Below are positions 36,291-48,070 of a DNA stretch of 64,000 bases, piece after piece. The stretch is from contig NC_073746.1 of assembly GCF_029784135.1 (NCBI RefSeq), forward strand, positions 159,019,108 through 159,083,107. Reading direction: 5' to 3'. A model generated the notes under the pieces. The model saw only the letters and a list, made by a program, of their open reading frames with translations, was not told the DNA's origin and did no database searches. Made by a program: the position numbers and the translations under genes. Position 1 is the stretch's first letter, and each line of letters starts with the position of its first letter. Source of the stretch: Toxorhynchites rutilus septentrionalis (taxonomy: Eukaryota; Arthropoda; Insecta; Diptera; Culicidae).

Positions 36291-38460
36291 TGGGTATCGC
36301 AATTCTCAAGCTGCAAGCTGGGTATCGAATTCTCTACGGAGAAAACTGAAATGGTCGTTTTTTCTAGGAAGCACGAACCCGCCCAATTCCAGCTTCACCT
36401 ATCCGGCAAAACGATCAAGCACTCGATGTTTTTCAAATACCTTGGAGTATATTTTGACTCTAAATGTACCTGGGGAAGACACATTGCATATTTGAAACAG
36501 AAATGCCAGCAAAGAATCAATTTTCTCCAAACAATAACCGGAACATGGTGGGGTGCCCATCCAGGAGACCTCATTCAGTTATACAAAACAACGATATTAT
36601 CAGTGTTAGAATATGGCAGTTTTTGCTTCCGATCAGCTGCCAGGATTCATATTCTCAAGCTGGAGAGAATACAATATCGTTGCCTGCGTATAGCCATGGG
36701 GTGTTTGCATTCGACACATACGATGAGTCTCGAAGTTTTGGCAGGAGTACCCCCGCTTACTCTTCGGCTCACAGAATTATCCTACAGATTTCTCATCCGT
36801 TGCAAGATCATGAATCCATTGGTGATTGATAACTTCGAAAATCTACTCCAACTGATTCCTCAGTCAAGTTTTATGTCTTTATACCATGAGTACCTTACCC
36901 ACGACGTGCACCCTTCACCAGGCATCTCCAACCAAGTTTGCTTCCCATACTTTTGCGATTCCTTTGTCATTTTTGATCTGTCCATGCGACAAAAAATCCA
37001 TGGAATCCCAGATCATCTACGCTCCGATTATATTCCGCCGATATTTTCGGCAGAATATGGGAAAGTTAGATCTGATAAAATGTTCTTTACTGACGGTTCA
37101 TTCATAACTTCATTCATTCCACTGGCTTCGGCATCTTCAATGAAAATTCCAGTGCCTCTTTCAAACTCAAAAATCCTTGTTCCGTGTATGTCGCTGAACT
37201 GGGTGCGATATATTACGCATTAGGGATCATTGAAACATTGCCCATCGACCACTATTTTATTTTTTCAGACAGTCTCAGCTCAATAGAGGCAATCCGCTCA
37301 ATGAAGGTTGATAAACGCTCATCTTATTTCCTAACTAGAATAAGACAACTATTGAGTGTTTTGGTCGAAAAATTATTCAAGATTACCTTAGCATGGGTTC
37401 CCTCTCATTGTTCGATTCCGGGGAAGGAGAAAGCGGACTCGCTAGCAAAGGTGGGCGCTTTAGAAGGTACACTTTTTGAAAGGCAAATTGCTTATAATGA
37501 ATTTTTCCACATTCCTCGTCAGTACACGCTCGTAATTTGGCAGCGCATGTGGAGTGGAGATGAGTTCGGTCGTTGGTTACACACGATTATCCCTAAGGTC
37601 TCGACGAGTGCATGGTTCAAGGGATTGAATGTAGGTCGTGATTTCATTCGCGTGATATCTCGGCTTATGTCCAATCACTACAACCTAAACGCGCATCTCT
37701 ATCGCATTGGGCTCGCAGCAAACAATCTTTGTGATTGTGGCGATGGCTACCACGACATCGAGCATGTTGTCTGGTCGTGTATCCGGTTCCATACTGCTCG
37801 CTTTCAGCTCTCTAGAGCACTGAGAGCACAAGGCAGACAATCGGAGATCCCCGCCCGGGATATCTTAGGTAGCCGTGATCCTGATCTTCTGCTTCATCTA
37901 TACCTGTTCCTCAGGAACGCCGATGTCAACGTTTAATGATTTTTCCTTCGTTGTGTCCCTGTTTCGTATCCCTCCTATTCGATCTATAAACTTTTACTTA
38001 GTCGCGGCAATACATACACACACTCTTTACAGATACACGGGCCAAAGGTTGTGCAGTCCACTGATCATTCAACAAGAGCCAAAGGTTGTACCGCTCATGA
38101 CAACTCTACATGAACTGATGATTGCGCCGGTTAGTGACCATTCTATCCTGGATTCCTCGAGTCGAGAAAGACGCACCACGCTAGATATGAGGTACAGACT
38201 AGGGGGGCGTTGCTGATTAAGGGTCAGCTGCATCCCAATAGGAAGTATCCCGTGTCGGGCACACGTACAGAGCATTGGAGACAGCAACATCTGAATTACG
38301 AAAACACTTGTAATACTAACCTCGAGCCAACCGCGAGTAATCGGTTACATATTACTAACATAGATAATAAGAAAAATTGTCAAAGTATTGAACTCCCGGC
38401 CCCGTGAGGCTAACGCCATATGAGCCTTGATAAAAATATATATATTTGGAAAAAAAAAAA
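36291..38460 (+). mobile_element. 5'-truncated I-type LINE, copy 2
   Basis: The target duplication AAAAGAATTACTC occurs before 36,291 and after the A tail at 38,460. The copy starts within the RT (LGIEFSTEKTEM) and runs to the 3' UTR end TTGATAAAAATATATATA. At its 5' junction TGGGTATCG is repeated 33 bases apart, probably filler from the truncation event. It lies inside the hAT-type element, so it is younger than that insertion. Confidence 0.85.
36324..37936 (+). pseudogene. I-type LINE ORF2 remnant: RT thumb and RNase H
   Basis: The first block (to about 37,110) carries FKYLGVYFDSKCTWGRHI, QRINFLQTITGTWWGAHPGD and RRIQYRCLR-type thumb sequences, then FTDGS of RNase H. A frameshift near 37,110-37,180 moves the rest to another frame: YVAELGAIYYALG, FSDSLSSIEAI, LAWVPSHCSIPGKEKADS, and the C-terminal CDCGDGYHDIEHVVWSC knuckle. 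The palm and endonuclease were lost by 5' truncation. It is closely related to the fragment at 40,409-40,983 and more distantly to the ORF2 at 8,465-11,646. Confidence 0.85.
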
Positions 38461-38984
38461 GAATTACTCAAAAAGTTATTTTTATTCAATTGTATGGAAG
38501 AACTTTCAACCATATTCTTAATTTTGCTCATATGATTTTTTTTCAAATCAGGTTGCGGGCCGCAGGATGGCCAACACTAGTGTAGTCGATATTTCTGCTC
38601 CGGATCAACGAAATAGTATGATAAATATTTTGAACAAAAGATAACATGCTCAAGAGTTATATGCTTGCTGCTCGATGACTCGAAAAATTGTTTTAATAGC
38701 TTAAAAATTTGCTTTCAAAAAACAGATTATTGAAATCACACAAATATGTATATAAACTGGCGACCGCTAGGAAATTCATTTTATTGTTATTGCGATGTGA
38801 GATAAGGATGGGCACGCTCACACGCCTATGTATTATGCTCTTCTTTCTCAATTCCAGTTCTACGAACTGCACAGAAATATGGGCACAAAGTATACGGTAT
38901 AACATTTTAAAAATGAACATGTTGTGGCTTCGACTGTTTACCATATTCAAAGTTTCCCAACAACTACTCGCAAGCAAGGTAGTG

Positions 38985-39460
38985 GAAGAACAGGCAAAAT
39001 TATGGATGCAAAACCGCTCTTTCTCGTGCCTTCAACAACCAGGATTTACTGAGTCAACGGAATGTCGCAAAACATATCATCTTTTCTCACCAGTACATCT
39101 GCAAAACATTGAAAAGAGTCAAAATAAAGTACCGAAAGAAGACAAGAGCCCGGGAATACACCGAGAAACAGATTTCGTCGCTGAAACCCCAATGTCACTG
39201 GTTGATAAAAAAATAATACAGAAAATGTTCCTTCTTGGACGACGAAAGCTATTTCCCTCTTTCAAAGATGCACATTCCTGGAAACGATCGATACTATTCC
39301 ATGGACAGTTCTACTCCATCTCCGAACATAAAATATAAGTTTAAACATAAGTTTGTTCAGAAGGTGATGCTGTACATTGCCATTTCCCAGAGAGGCATTT
39401 CAAACCCATGGTTCAAGTCCTCTGGTTAGGCTATCGAAGTTCGAATGTTTGAAGAAAATT
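38985..39460 (+). pseudogene. Tc1/mariner-superfamily transposase fossil
   Basis: Blocks in order, across frame changes, are ALSRAFNNQDLLSQRNVAKH, HQYICKTLKRVKIKYRKK, AREYTEKQISSLKPQCHWL, then FLDDESYFPLSK (first catalytic Asp), GNDRYYSMDSS, NIKYKFKHKFVQKVMLYIAI and SQRGISNPWFKSSG. These match the layout of Tc1/mariner-type transposases with a DDESYF box. After ECLKK near 39,460 the similarity stops, so the second and third catalytic residues are absent. A competing 176-codon ORF (38,808-39,338) in another frame is an artefact. Confidence 0.72.
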
Positions 39461-40408
39461 TTTCTTAATTCTTCCGTCAACGATGTCTTCTGCCGTGATG
39501 CTAGTTCCTGGAAGGTTATCAAACTTCTCTCTTTCGCCATCATTAACTATCTCTCGTTCCGAATGAAAAAACTAGAAGTGGGTTATTTCTTTGATATAAC
39601 CGCAAGGTGGATGTAGGACTAACGTTGACTTAGCAAAAAATAAGTAACAAGCATATAAATCTTAGACATTTCATCTTTCGAATAAAGTGATTATCATACC
39701 ACTTCGTTTAGCCGGGAAAAAATTATTAACGCTGAAAGGGGAGATCGATTCCTCCTCGGAAATACCCAGCGCAAATAGTACCCACTCCCCTAGCCCCGAC
39801 AATTGGAATCATCGTTGATCCGGGGCAGGATTATTAACATTTGAGAAGGATTACTCCTCAGAATTACACATTAAAAATAAGAGCCCCTTCCCAACAATTC
39901 CTACTTCCCAATAACGACGATCGATTGCAGCATTCGTAGACAAACATTGATATGCAATATAATATCCACTACACTATATCACATCGTGATCTTTACTATC
40001 AAATCCATAGTCTACGGCACCCATCGGTATCGAATTATCATCGATACCTCGGATTTCGCTAAATGCTCCGTTAGGTCCGACAGCAGAGGAGAAATAGAAT
40101 TGGAAAACGACAAACGGGAGACAGAGATGTTGGAGGTTGAAAGGGGATTGGCAAAAAACTTCAACATTTGGTCGTTCGAAGAATGTGATTATCATACCAC
40201 TCCATTTTGCCAGAAAGAGATTATTAATGCTCAAAGGAGGAATCGAGTCCTCCGAGGAAATACCCATCGCAAATTAACAAATTAGAATCGATTAACGATT
40301 GCGGCACTCGTACACAAATAATTTTATAACGCAGCTCTCATCAAAGTGATTTCTTCGATATGGTGAAATATCCACTATTATATATTTCGTATTCGTCATT
40401 ATCAAATC

Positions 40409-41508
40409 AAATCGAAAAATTATTCAAGATTACCTTAGCATGGGTTCCATCTCATTGCTCGATTCCGGGGAATGAGAAAGCGGACTCGCTAGCTAAGGTG
40501 GGCGCTTCAGAAGGCACACTTTTTGAAAGGCAAATTGCTTATAACGAATTTTTTCACATTCCTCGTCAGGACACACTCGTTAGTTGGCAGCGCATGTGGA
40601 GTGAAGATGAGTTCGGTCGTTGGTTACACACGATTATCCCTAAGGTTTCGACGAAAGCTTGGTTTAAGGGATTGAATGTAGGTCGTGATTTCATTCGCGT
40701 GATATCTCGGCTTATGTCCAATCACTACAACCTAAACGCGCATCTCTATCGCATTTGGCTCGCAGCAAACAATCTTTGTGATTGTGGCGATGGCTACCAC
40801 GACATCGAGCATATTGTCTGGTCGTGTATCCGGTTCCATGCTGCTCGCTCTCACCTTTCGAGAGCACTGAGAGCAAAAGGCAGACAATCGGATATCCCCG
40901 TCCGGGATATCTTAGGTAGCCGTGATCCGGATCTTCTGTTTCATCTATACCTGTTCCTCAGAAACGCCGATGTCAACGTTTAATGATGTTTCCTTCGTTG
41001 TGTCCCTGTTTCATATCCCTCCTATCCGATCTATAAACTTTTACTTAGTCGCGGCAATACATACACACACTCTTTACAGATACACGGGCCAAAGGTTGTG
41101 CAGTCCACTGATCATTCAACAAGAGTCAAAGGTTGTACCGCTCATGACAACTCTACACGAGCTGATGTTTGCGCCGGCTAGTGACCATTCTATCCTGGAT
41201 TCCTCGAGTCGAGACGACGCACCACGCTAGATATGGGGTACAGACTAGGGGGCGTTGCTGATTAATGGTCAGCTGCATCCCAAAAGGAAGTATCCCGTGT
41301 CGGGCACAGGTACAGTGCATTGGAGACAGCAACATCACAATTACGAAAACACTTGTAATACTAACCTCGAGCCAACCACGAGTAATCGGTTACATATTAC
41401 TAACATAGTTATAAGGCAAACATTGTCGAAATATTGAACTCCCGGCCCCGTCAGGTTGACGCCATATGAGCCTTAATAAAAATATATATTTTGGATGAAA
41501 AAAAAAAA
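40409..41508 (+). mobile_element. 5'-truncated I-type LINE, copy 3
   Basis: It is flanked by an exact 11-bp duplication, ATTATCAAATC, at 40,398-40,408 and 41,509-41,519, with an A tail before the right copy. The body encodes the end of ORF2 (40,409-40,983) in one open frame: LAWVPSHCSIPGNEKADS and the CDCGDGYHDIEHIVWSC knuckle. It then gives the family 3' UTR. It inserted into the histone-spacer-like repeat. Confidence 0.87.
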
Positions 41509-41616
41509 ATTATCAAATCTACAATCAATGGCACCCATCGATATCGAATTATCATCGACACCACGTTTTCCACTAAATGCTTCTTTCAGATCGGCCTGCA
41601 AAAACTTTTCTGAACT

Positions 41617-41930
41617 CTATATTGGTATCTTCGAATAGGCCTCCTGCAGTGCCATAATCGCGGAACTTTGGAAGCGCAAGTCGGTTTTGAAGTCCTGGGC
41701 AATTCCACGAACCAAACGCTGCAAAGGTAGCTTGCAATTCGCAATTAGCAATTCGGTCGACTTCTGATAGCGACGAATTTCACGCAAAGCGACGGTTCCC
41801 GGTCGGTAGCAATGTGGCTTCTTCACACTTCCTGCGGCTGGTGCGCTTTTCCGAGCTGTTTTCGTGGTGCCTTACCACCGGTAGATTTACGAGCTGTCTG
41901 CTTGGTCCCAATGGAACGAGTCCTTACGGT
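41617..41930 (-). pseudogene. Histone H3 pseudogene
   Basis: On the minus strand the histone H3 tail [18 protein letters not shown] is followed, after a deletion of about 16 bases and a frame change, by [14 protein letters not shown]. Then come [40 protein letters not shown] and [12 protein letters not shown]. The start Met and first residues are lost. The protein diverges after ALQEA, missing the last third (the VGLFEDTNLCAIHA region). Substitutions such as an Asn-Cys insertion near LLIRKLPF confirm that it is dead. It lies in a tandem spacer-like array, which suggests remnants of a histone repeat rather than a retrocopy. Confidence 0.85.
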
Positions 41931-42517
41931 GCGAGAGTAAAGGTAGAAATGAACGAAAGCAAAGGAAGCGTCATGTTTTATAGCCATCCGTTCGGTTCAA
42001 CTGCAGAAGAAAAATGAAATTGGAAAAGAAGACCATAATGCATAGGCGTCTGAGTGCGACCGTCCTCCTCTCACATCGCCGCATCAACTGAATGAATTTC
42101 CAGAGCGTATGCGAGGTTATCTACGTTTCCAATAACCTGTTTTCGAAGCAATTTTAAAGCTATTGAAACAAGTTTGCGGCTCAATAATTATCAATATAAC
42201 TCGTGGACATTTTGTCTTCCGAATGAAATGATCATCATACCACTTCGTTCAGCCGGAAAAGAGGTATTGACTTTCAAAACCTTGCAGTCCAGCGTCACCC
42301 TGTCGTTTTCGAAACTTTGAACTTACACCCCGGTACAGAAATGAAAGACTTAGTCCTACGTCAAAAATTCTCGATTCCTCTGTTCTCAATTGTTTCTGGT
42401 GAACTTGCAACATGTGAGATGCTCTTTAGTAGCGGCTTCACAGTAACCGGATAAATGGATGGGTATCTACACTCATTTATAAATTGTTCTCAGCTACTAG
42501 ATTCATAACTCTACATA

Positions 42518-43140
42518 CCGTTCCGAATCATATTTCGGACGATTAAGGCATATGATGCAGGTATTATTTGGTACATATTTTTAATAAATTAGCTCAATAT
42601 GCTTTTAAGCTTTCTACTTTGGTACCTATTTGATTGAAAACATAAGAAAATCATCGAATAAAATGCTTTTCAAATGAAGCGAATAAGAATCGGACACTAA
42701 ATCAAATTTCGGACATATTGAATTCAAATTTCGGACACTTTGTTTTGTAATTTTATGGGCGAAAATTACATTACACTTGATTATATTTTATAGTCAACTG
42801 CGAATCACTTACCAAGCAATCACAGTAAACTGTTAATGATGATGAGAACTGATGAAACACGAGATAAATTTAAATATTTATGAACGGGTAAATTCTACGT
42901 GCTCTCGCAAAACAAACGTCAAACACAAACGATAATGAATGGTGCTGTTGAATTTTTTCCTACTATGTAATAATTAAAATGTTATTTTCAAATGAAGTGA
43001 TAGTGAAACCAAGAGATCACGCTAAAGAAGCAATTGTGATATTAAATTTATAGTTATATCAAAAGTGCATGAAGCATTTCAAGATATTAGAACAATGTGT
43101 CCGAAATATGATGTTGTATTTCGGACATAATTCAGAACGG
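42518..43140. mobile_element. TA-flanked MITE, copy 2
   Basis: TA flanks at 42,516-42,517 and 43,141-43,142. The ends are CCGTTCCGAATCATATTTCG and, as reverse complement of the right end, CCGTTCTGAATTATGTCCGA. The interior matches 22,835-23,464 throughout and contains no ORF. Confidence 0.75.
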
Positions 43141-43142
43141 TA

Positions 43143-46100
43143 TCTTAGAGTAGGAAATTTGACTATTAAAATTATATTTACGTTTCTTCTAGAATGTTTC
43201 TCCACTACTATGTCACACATTTCTCTCTCTATCTCTCTCTTCATCGTTATTAGGAAAATGCTCAATCCAAATTGAAAACAATAGAATAGAAATTCACCAA
43301 ACAAAAGTATGTTCCAAAAACAATAAAGGACTTTGACGCAGTGATACTTTCCTGATTACTTATGATTTTGTTTCGATAACGGTATAATAGGTAAATGCAA
43401 GACATTTCTCGCGATGTATCGATTTCTTGAGTTGAATAATCCATTGTACATATAAACATTCCCTTTAGATTATATCGCATCTTCGGAAACATTCAATTGC
43501 AACATTCGGCCGAACCCATAATTACCCCGCATTTATCCGTTTGTTGCGCGTGCATTGTGTTCCGGACAACCGGAAAGGCTCTCGAAAGTTATGTTATACA
43601 AAGCTCAAGCATTCTCAAATTCTCAGCCCGACTGCATTTTCCATAACTCCATAGCGCACAACACTCGTGAGCCCTCCTAATTTATCAAAGCTTTTCTCCG
43701 AACAGTCGTCACTTTGCTCTTGAAACAACAATGGTCCATAATCCGATTTTGCAAAGAAAACCGCGTCAGAAGCCAAGGAGCGAGCGGTGAGAGGAAATCA
43801 CCAATTTGCTACTTTCGAGAGGGTATATTATATTGTCCTTAAAACCATAAGTTTGTCATACGGCCCGGGAGCGGTGACATGAGCTGTGGTGTGGCCAGGG
43901 TAAAATACTGAAAACAAAAGGGGGAAGGAAGGAAATCTGCAACCGAACAAAAAGTCAGCAAGGTTCTGTTTCTCCGGTGGTTTCCGATGGTAAACCGAAA
44001 GAAATTAGGGAAACCATGCGTTTGTTCCGGTCGAAAGTGCGTAGCGACGCTTTTCCGATGCGGCCCTTGAGATTTTTATTGCAGATAATAATTTGCTGTT
44101 GCGAACACAGTTTTGGGTGTTTAACAGCGAAAAAAGCGTGCAGAATTGCCGTTACCGCTGTCGTCCGGCTCGCCTCTAACTGTCTGTGCTAGGGGTGTGT
44201 AACGCATAACTGACGGATATGTGAAATCTAATATTTGGGATGGGTTATGTGATATTCAGTGAAAAGTTTTTTGAGGGTTTTAGAGTGGAAGAATATATGA
44301 ATATTGAAACCGAAGCACACAGACTTCGATAACATGTTTTTCAACTTGAATTTAGGCAATATAACGGCAATGTAAAAAATTAATACATCTGAATATCGAG
44401 GTTGGTTTGGATTAGAAAATGAGAAAAACATGTATTAATAAGTAAGATAACGATTAGATCAGCAGAGCCTGAAAGGTGAAATTTCGCTAAAATAAGATTA
44501 AAAGTGATATCATGTGCAGAAGCGACTAATACTGTCTGTCTGAGCTTATGAAGAGTTAAATTAAATCAATATTGTTCATTTGCAGCTTCAAAATCATTGT
44601 AAATTATGAGGAATAGTAGAAAGAGATTCATTGTTTTTCAGTAGATGACTGAAGTATGATAATTCAAAATTTGTTTTCAATTCGAATTTTGTACATTTGC
44701 ATCATATAGGCCAGTAATGCCGCTCACGACAACTAATATCGCCATATTCTTCCTAGATGAGCAGCACAGCATGCGACAGAGCACCGATATTTTACTGCAA
44801 TTGTTGTCATGGCATCCCCACACCAGCAGCCTCTCATGTACGCAAAAGGACGTTGCTCTCAAAAACTCGAAAAAACAAAAATAATAGTAAAGGTGAGAGC
44901 ATCGAACCCAAAAGGTGCTACTTATGACTCGTTTTGAGTTCTTTTTTGTTTTTTCCTTTTGTCCCACTCTTGAAACATCGAATTTCCAACGTTCTGTCCA
45001 ACGTTCCGTAGAAGACTCAACCCCCGATTTGCTGAGCATGTTTATATACATCCGGTTCGCAGAAAGGAAAATTATCCCTCCGCTCGTGTCATCCGGGGTT
45101 CGAGGATAACAAAGTGTTCAATTAGAAATCATTGTGTTGTCAGTGATTTGATGGATGACTGTTTTATAGATGTACCAGCCTCTGTTGACGATTGTCAACT
45201 TATTAGCTTTTCAAGTGGACAGGCGGGGTAGTGCCGTCAATTGATGTGATGTCGATTTTATCCATTTTTCCGCTCATGACATTCTCCGGAAAACTATGCG
45301 AAGAAATTGCCAACTGATATTTTTAATTTGTTCTCGATATTCCAAAATGAAACAACATCAATAGAACTGATGATTTGTTCGTAAAAAAAAGAAACGAGCA
45401 TTATTAAATCTGACATTATCACAGCAAATTATGCGGTTAATTGCGAAAGCAACAAACCGAAAATGCTAAACGCAGTCATACTCATGAGCGAAAACATAAT
45501 CACTTCATTTACTTCGCAAGTAATTTTTTCGTGTAGTCAAATTACGCGAAACAGGCACCCATCAGGGATGTACAAGCGAACCAGGACGGCGTGTCGATGA
45601 AGCCCGGCCGAAGAGGAGACGGAGTGTTTGTTTTTGCGCCGTTTTCGACACCAAAACCGCTTATCAGGAAGGTCGTCTTCGAATTGCCACAGTGCACCCC
45701 GAACGGTGGATAACTCCGGTGGCTCACGGTGGAGTTGTAATTTCGAGTCGAGCATGTATCCTGGAGCCTTGTTAGCTGGGGCGAAAGCGAAAATGAACCG
45801 TTATCAGGATGGGAAAACGAGAGTGAAATTAACAGAAAATTATACGCTCCGTTGCTTAATGTAAAAAGTGCACCGACAAAACGTGCAATTATTACCAATT
45901 TAGCTGACGGACAAAAACTTGCTCCCGCGTACGGACCACAAGAGTTGGGATTGAAGACATCAAAGTTTGGTGATGTTGTTAAAAGTTGGAAGTTGTGTAA
46001 GCTCTTCACTTCATATTTACTTTGGTTAATTCAACGAAATTGTGATTGATTGGGTTTTTGAGTGATATTATTTTTGAAGCACGGGATGCGGGGTCGGAGT

Positions 46101-46257
46101 AAAAACAGGTTTATATTCTGGCTTTATTTATTTATTTATTCATACCAACAGGTAATAACTACATCCCTAATGATGATTCGGTACTAAACAAAACTAAACT
46201 GGACTAAATCACACTTATTATTACATACATTTATATATGGTCGCGTTTCTTGAGTAA
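43143..46257. other. Unassigned interval
   Basis: About 3.1 kb without a recognised gene. A CT-rich run lies at 43,221-43,247. A more GC-rich patch (45,540-45,800) is open on the minus strand for 155 codons (45,542-46,009) but has no domain or motif that I recognise. The remainder is AT-rich. Confidence 0.4.
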
Positions 46258-46517
46258 AGCGGCCCATTCATCTACAATATTATTGCACAACACAGGAGGA
46301 TGTGAAATAAAATTGAAAGTGTGTTTCTGATATTGAAGTATTACACAATATATTGTATGATTTCAAAAAAAAAAAATTGATATTTATTGTGCAACGCTCA
46401 TAATATTGCATGATCTACGGACGACATTGAGCAATCGGTGTCATTGAATGTCAAAGTTTATGTTTACATTTACATTTGCACATCATAGACTTTTTTTTCG
46501 AGGACGTGTGAGTCGTG

Positions 46518-48070
46518 ATGGCCGTCAAAAACGCCGATAGGCAATTTGTTCTCGAGTTTATCGAGGTTTATCGTTCACTCTCGGCATTATGGGACATCAA
46601 GTGCAAGGATTACACAAACCGTCTAAAGAAGATTGAACATTATGACGTGCTGATAGAGAGAAATGCTCCCGATGCCGACAAACAAGATGTTATAAAAAAA
46701 ATTCTTTGCGGACCGGAAAGATCTTAAGAGGATTCGAGACGCAGAAAAAAGAGGAACTTCGACAGAGATTATCGTAAGTCCTGTATCTATTTTAAGTAAG
46801 TTTTGTATCTATTCTTATTTCATGATTACATGGTATTGTGAATAGGAATCATACAATGAATTGAAAATGAAATGCACCATCAATGAAAATTGATGGTGCA
46901 TTTCTAGACATATTAGCCTGAAGAGGTGTTCCTTCATTCGCAACAGTTTTTCTCCATGCTCCTCTTGTGAGAGTTCCGGATTGTAAAACTTCATCATCTA
47001 CATCACTCCTAGTCATGTAGGTTTGTGGTTGTCGTTTTCGTATATAATTATGTAAATAACGACAAGTCATAACTAGAATTTCAGCCTTTTCAGGGGACAG
47101 TGACATTTGTTTCTGAAATAAGCCGAACCTACTGACCAAAATACCAAAGGTATTTTCTACAACACGACGTGCACGACTTAATCGATAGTTGAAATTTCTT
47201 TTATACAATGACAATTCTGCTTCAGGGTAGGGTTTCATGAAGTTGTCTGTCATTGCAAAAGCATCGTCGCCCAACAAAACAAATGGGAGCTGTTTCTCAT
47301 TGTTTGGTAATTGTGAAGCTTCCGGGATTTCAATTGATTTGTTAGAATTGCTCTGCCAAATTCTGTGTAATTGAAGACAACGCCGTCTAATATTCTTCCA
47401 TTGATTCCCACGTCGACCATGATAAACTCATAATTAGCATTCACTACTGCCATCATCACAATACTACAAAATTTCTTGTAGTTGAAGTAAAGTGATCCAG
47501 AGCCATGAGGTTTCTTTATCGCAACATGTTTACCATCTACTGCTCCCAAGCAGTTCCGAAAATTCCACCGGTCATTAAAGTCTTGTGCGATTTCTTTCCA
47601 TTCTTCTTCTGTTGTTGGTAGCTAAAATAAATCAATTGAACAGATCTGTTGTCTTAAATATAAAAAAAAAACAGGAATTATTATTGATAATTAATGTATT
47701 ATTCATGTTTTTGCAGACTCAACTTGGATCACTCATGAAGAAAAAGAAGACAGGAGATATATCAGATGAGCTGATGGCATTGGCTAGCAAACGCCTCAAA
47801 AAATCACCTGACGATCACGATACAATAGCTGCAGCTTGGGCAGTAGAACTTAAAAAGATGGAGCCCATTCAGCAGATGTTAGCAAAGAAGTTCATCAATG
47901 AAACATTATTCGAGGGACAAATGGGAACATTACACCGTTACTCGGTGTTTATCAATAACCCCCCACGATCGTTCACTCCAGTCAATGTTGAATATATCTC
48001 ATCACCCAGCCACCAATACCTAGGAATTGATGAGCAGAATACGAAACCCCATTTTGTTACTTTTCAATAG
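46518..48070 (+). pseudogene. Harbinger accessory MADF-type DNA-binding protein (one frameshift)
   Basis: Exon 1 (46,518-46,773) encodes a MADF-like domain: FVLEFIEVYRSLSALWDIK, YTNRLKKIEHYDVLI. After a single-base slip in an A8 run near 46,697 it continues as ADRKDLKRIRDAEKRGTSTE. A donor GTAAGT at 46,774 and acceptor TTTTTGCAG ending 47,716 join in phase to exon 2 (47,717-48,070). Exon 2 gives TQLGSLMKKKKTGDISDEL, then a BESS-like stretch and stop. In PIF/Harbinger elements this second protein brings the transposase to the DNA ends. The intron contains the main transposase exon in antisense. Confidence 0.72.

Larger units (their letters stand above)
35326..38579. mobile_element. hAT-type element holding a nested LINE
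   Basis: The ends are imperfect inverted repeats: CAGTGGTGG...GGCGGGCCGC on the left and TAGTGTTGG...TGCGGCCCGC as the reverse complement of the right. They are flanked by GTGTAGTG (35,318-35,325) and GTGTAGTC (38,580-38,587), an 8-bp duplication with one mismatch, as expected for hAT. Without the LINE at 36,291-38,460 the element is about 1.07 kb. I find no hAT transposase; the interior includes a poly(T) run and a mariner fossil. It is therefore non-autonomous. Confidence 0.72.
39650..42260. repeat. Tandem histone-spacer-like repeat units
   Basis: A block with ATTATCATACCACT recurs near 39,690, 40,187 and 42,230, each followed by similar sequence. A second block recurs at about 39,958-40,110 and around the LINE insertion at 41,509-41,580 and 41,990-42,020 (ATCGAATTATCATCGA, then AAATGCT, and later GAAAT(A)GAATTGGAAAA). 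Unit length is about 500 bp without, and about 930 bp with, the H3 pseudogene. The first unit jumps from AAATGCT directly to CCGTT, exactly where the second contains the H3 gene. Confidence 0.6.

Noticed and set aside
38808..39338. A 176-codon ORF with a signal-peptide-like start (MGTLTRLCIMLFFL), a TATA-like box 60 bases upstream and dibasic sites (GRRK, WKR), suggestive of a neuropeptide precursor
   Set aside because: Other frames of the same DNA read as ordered blocks of a Tc1/mariner transposase (SQRNVAKH, DDESYFPLSK, SQRGISNPWFKSSG), which explains the open frame better.
45542..46009. 155-codon minus-strand ORF in a GC-richer patch
   Set aside because: No domain, no splice or promoter context, and composition not convincingly coding; left as unassigned.
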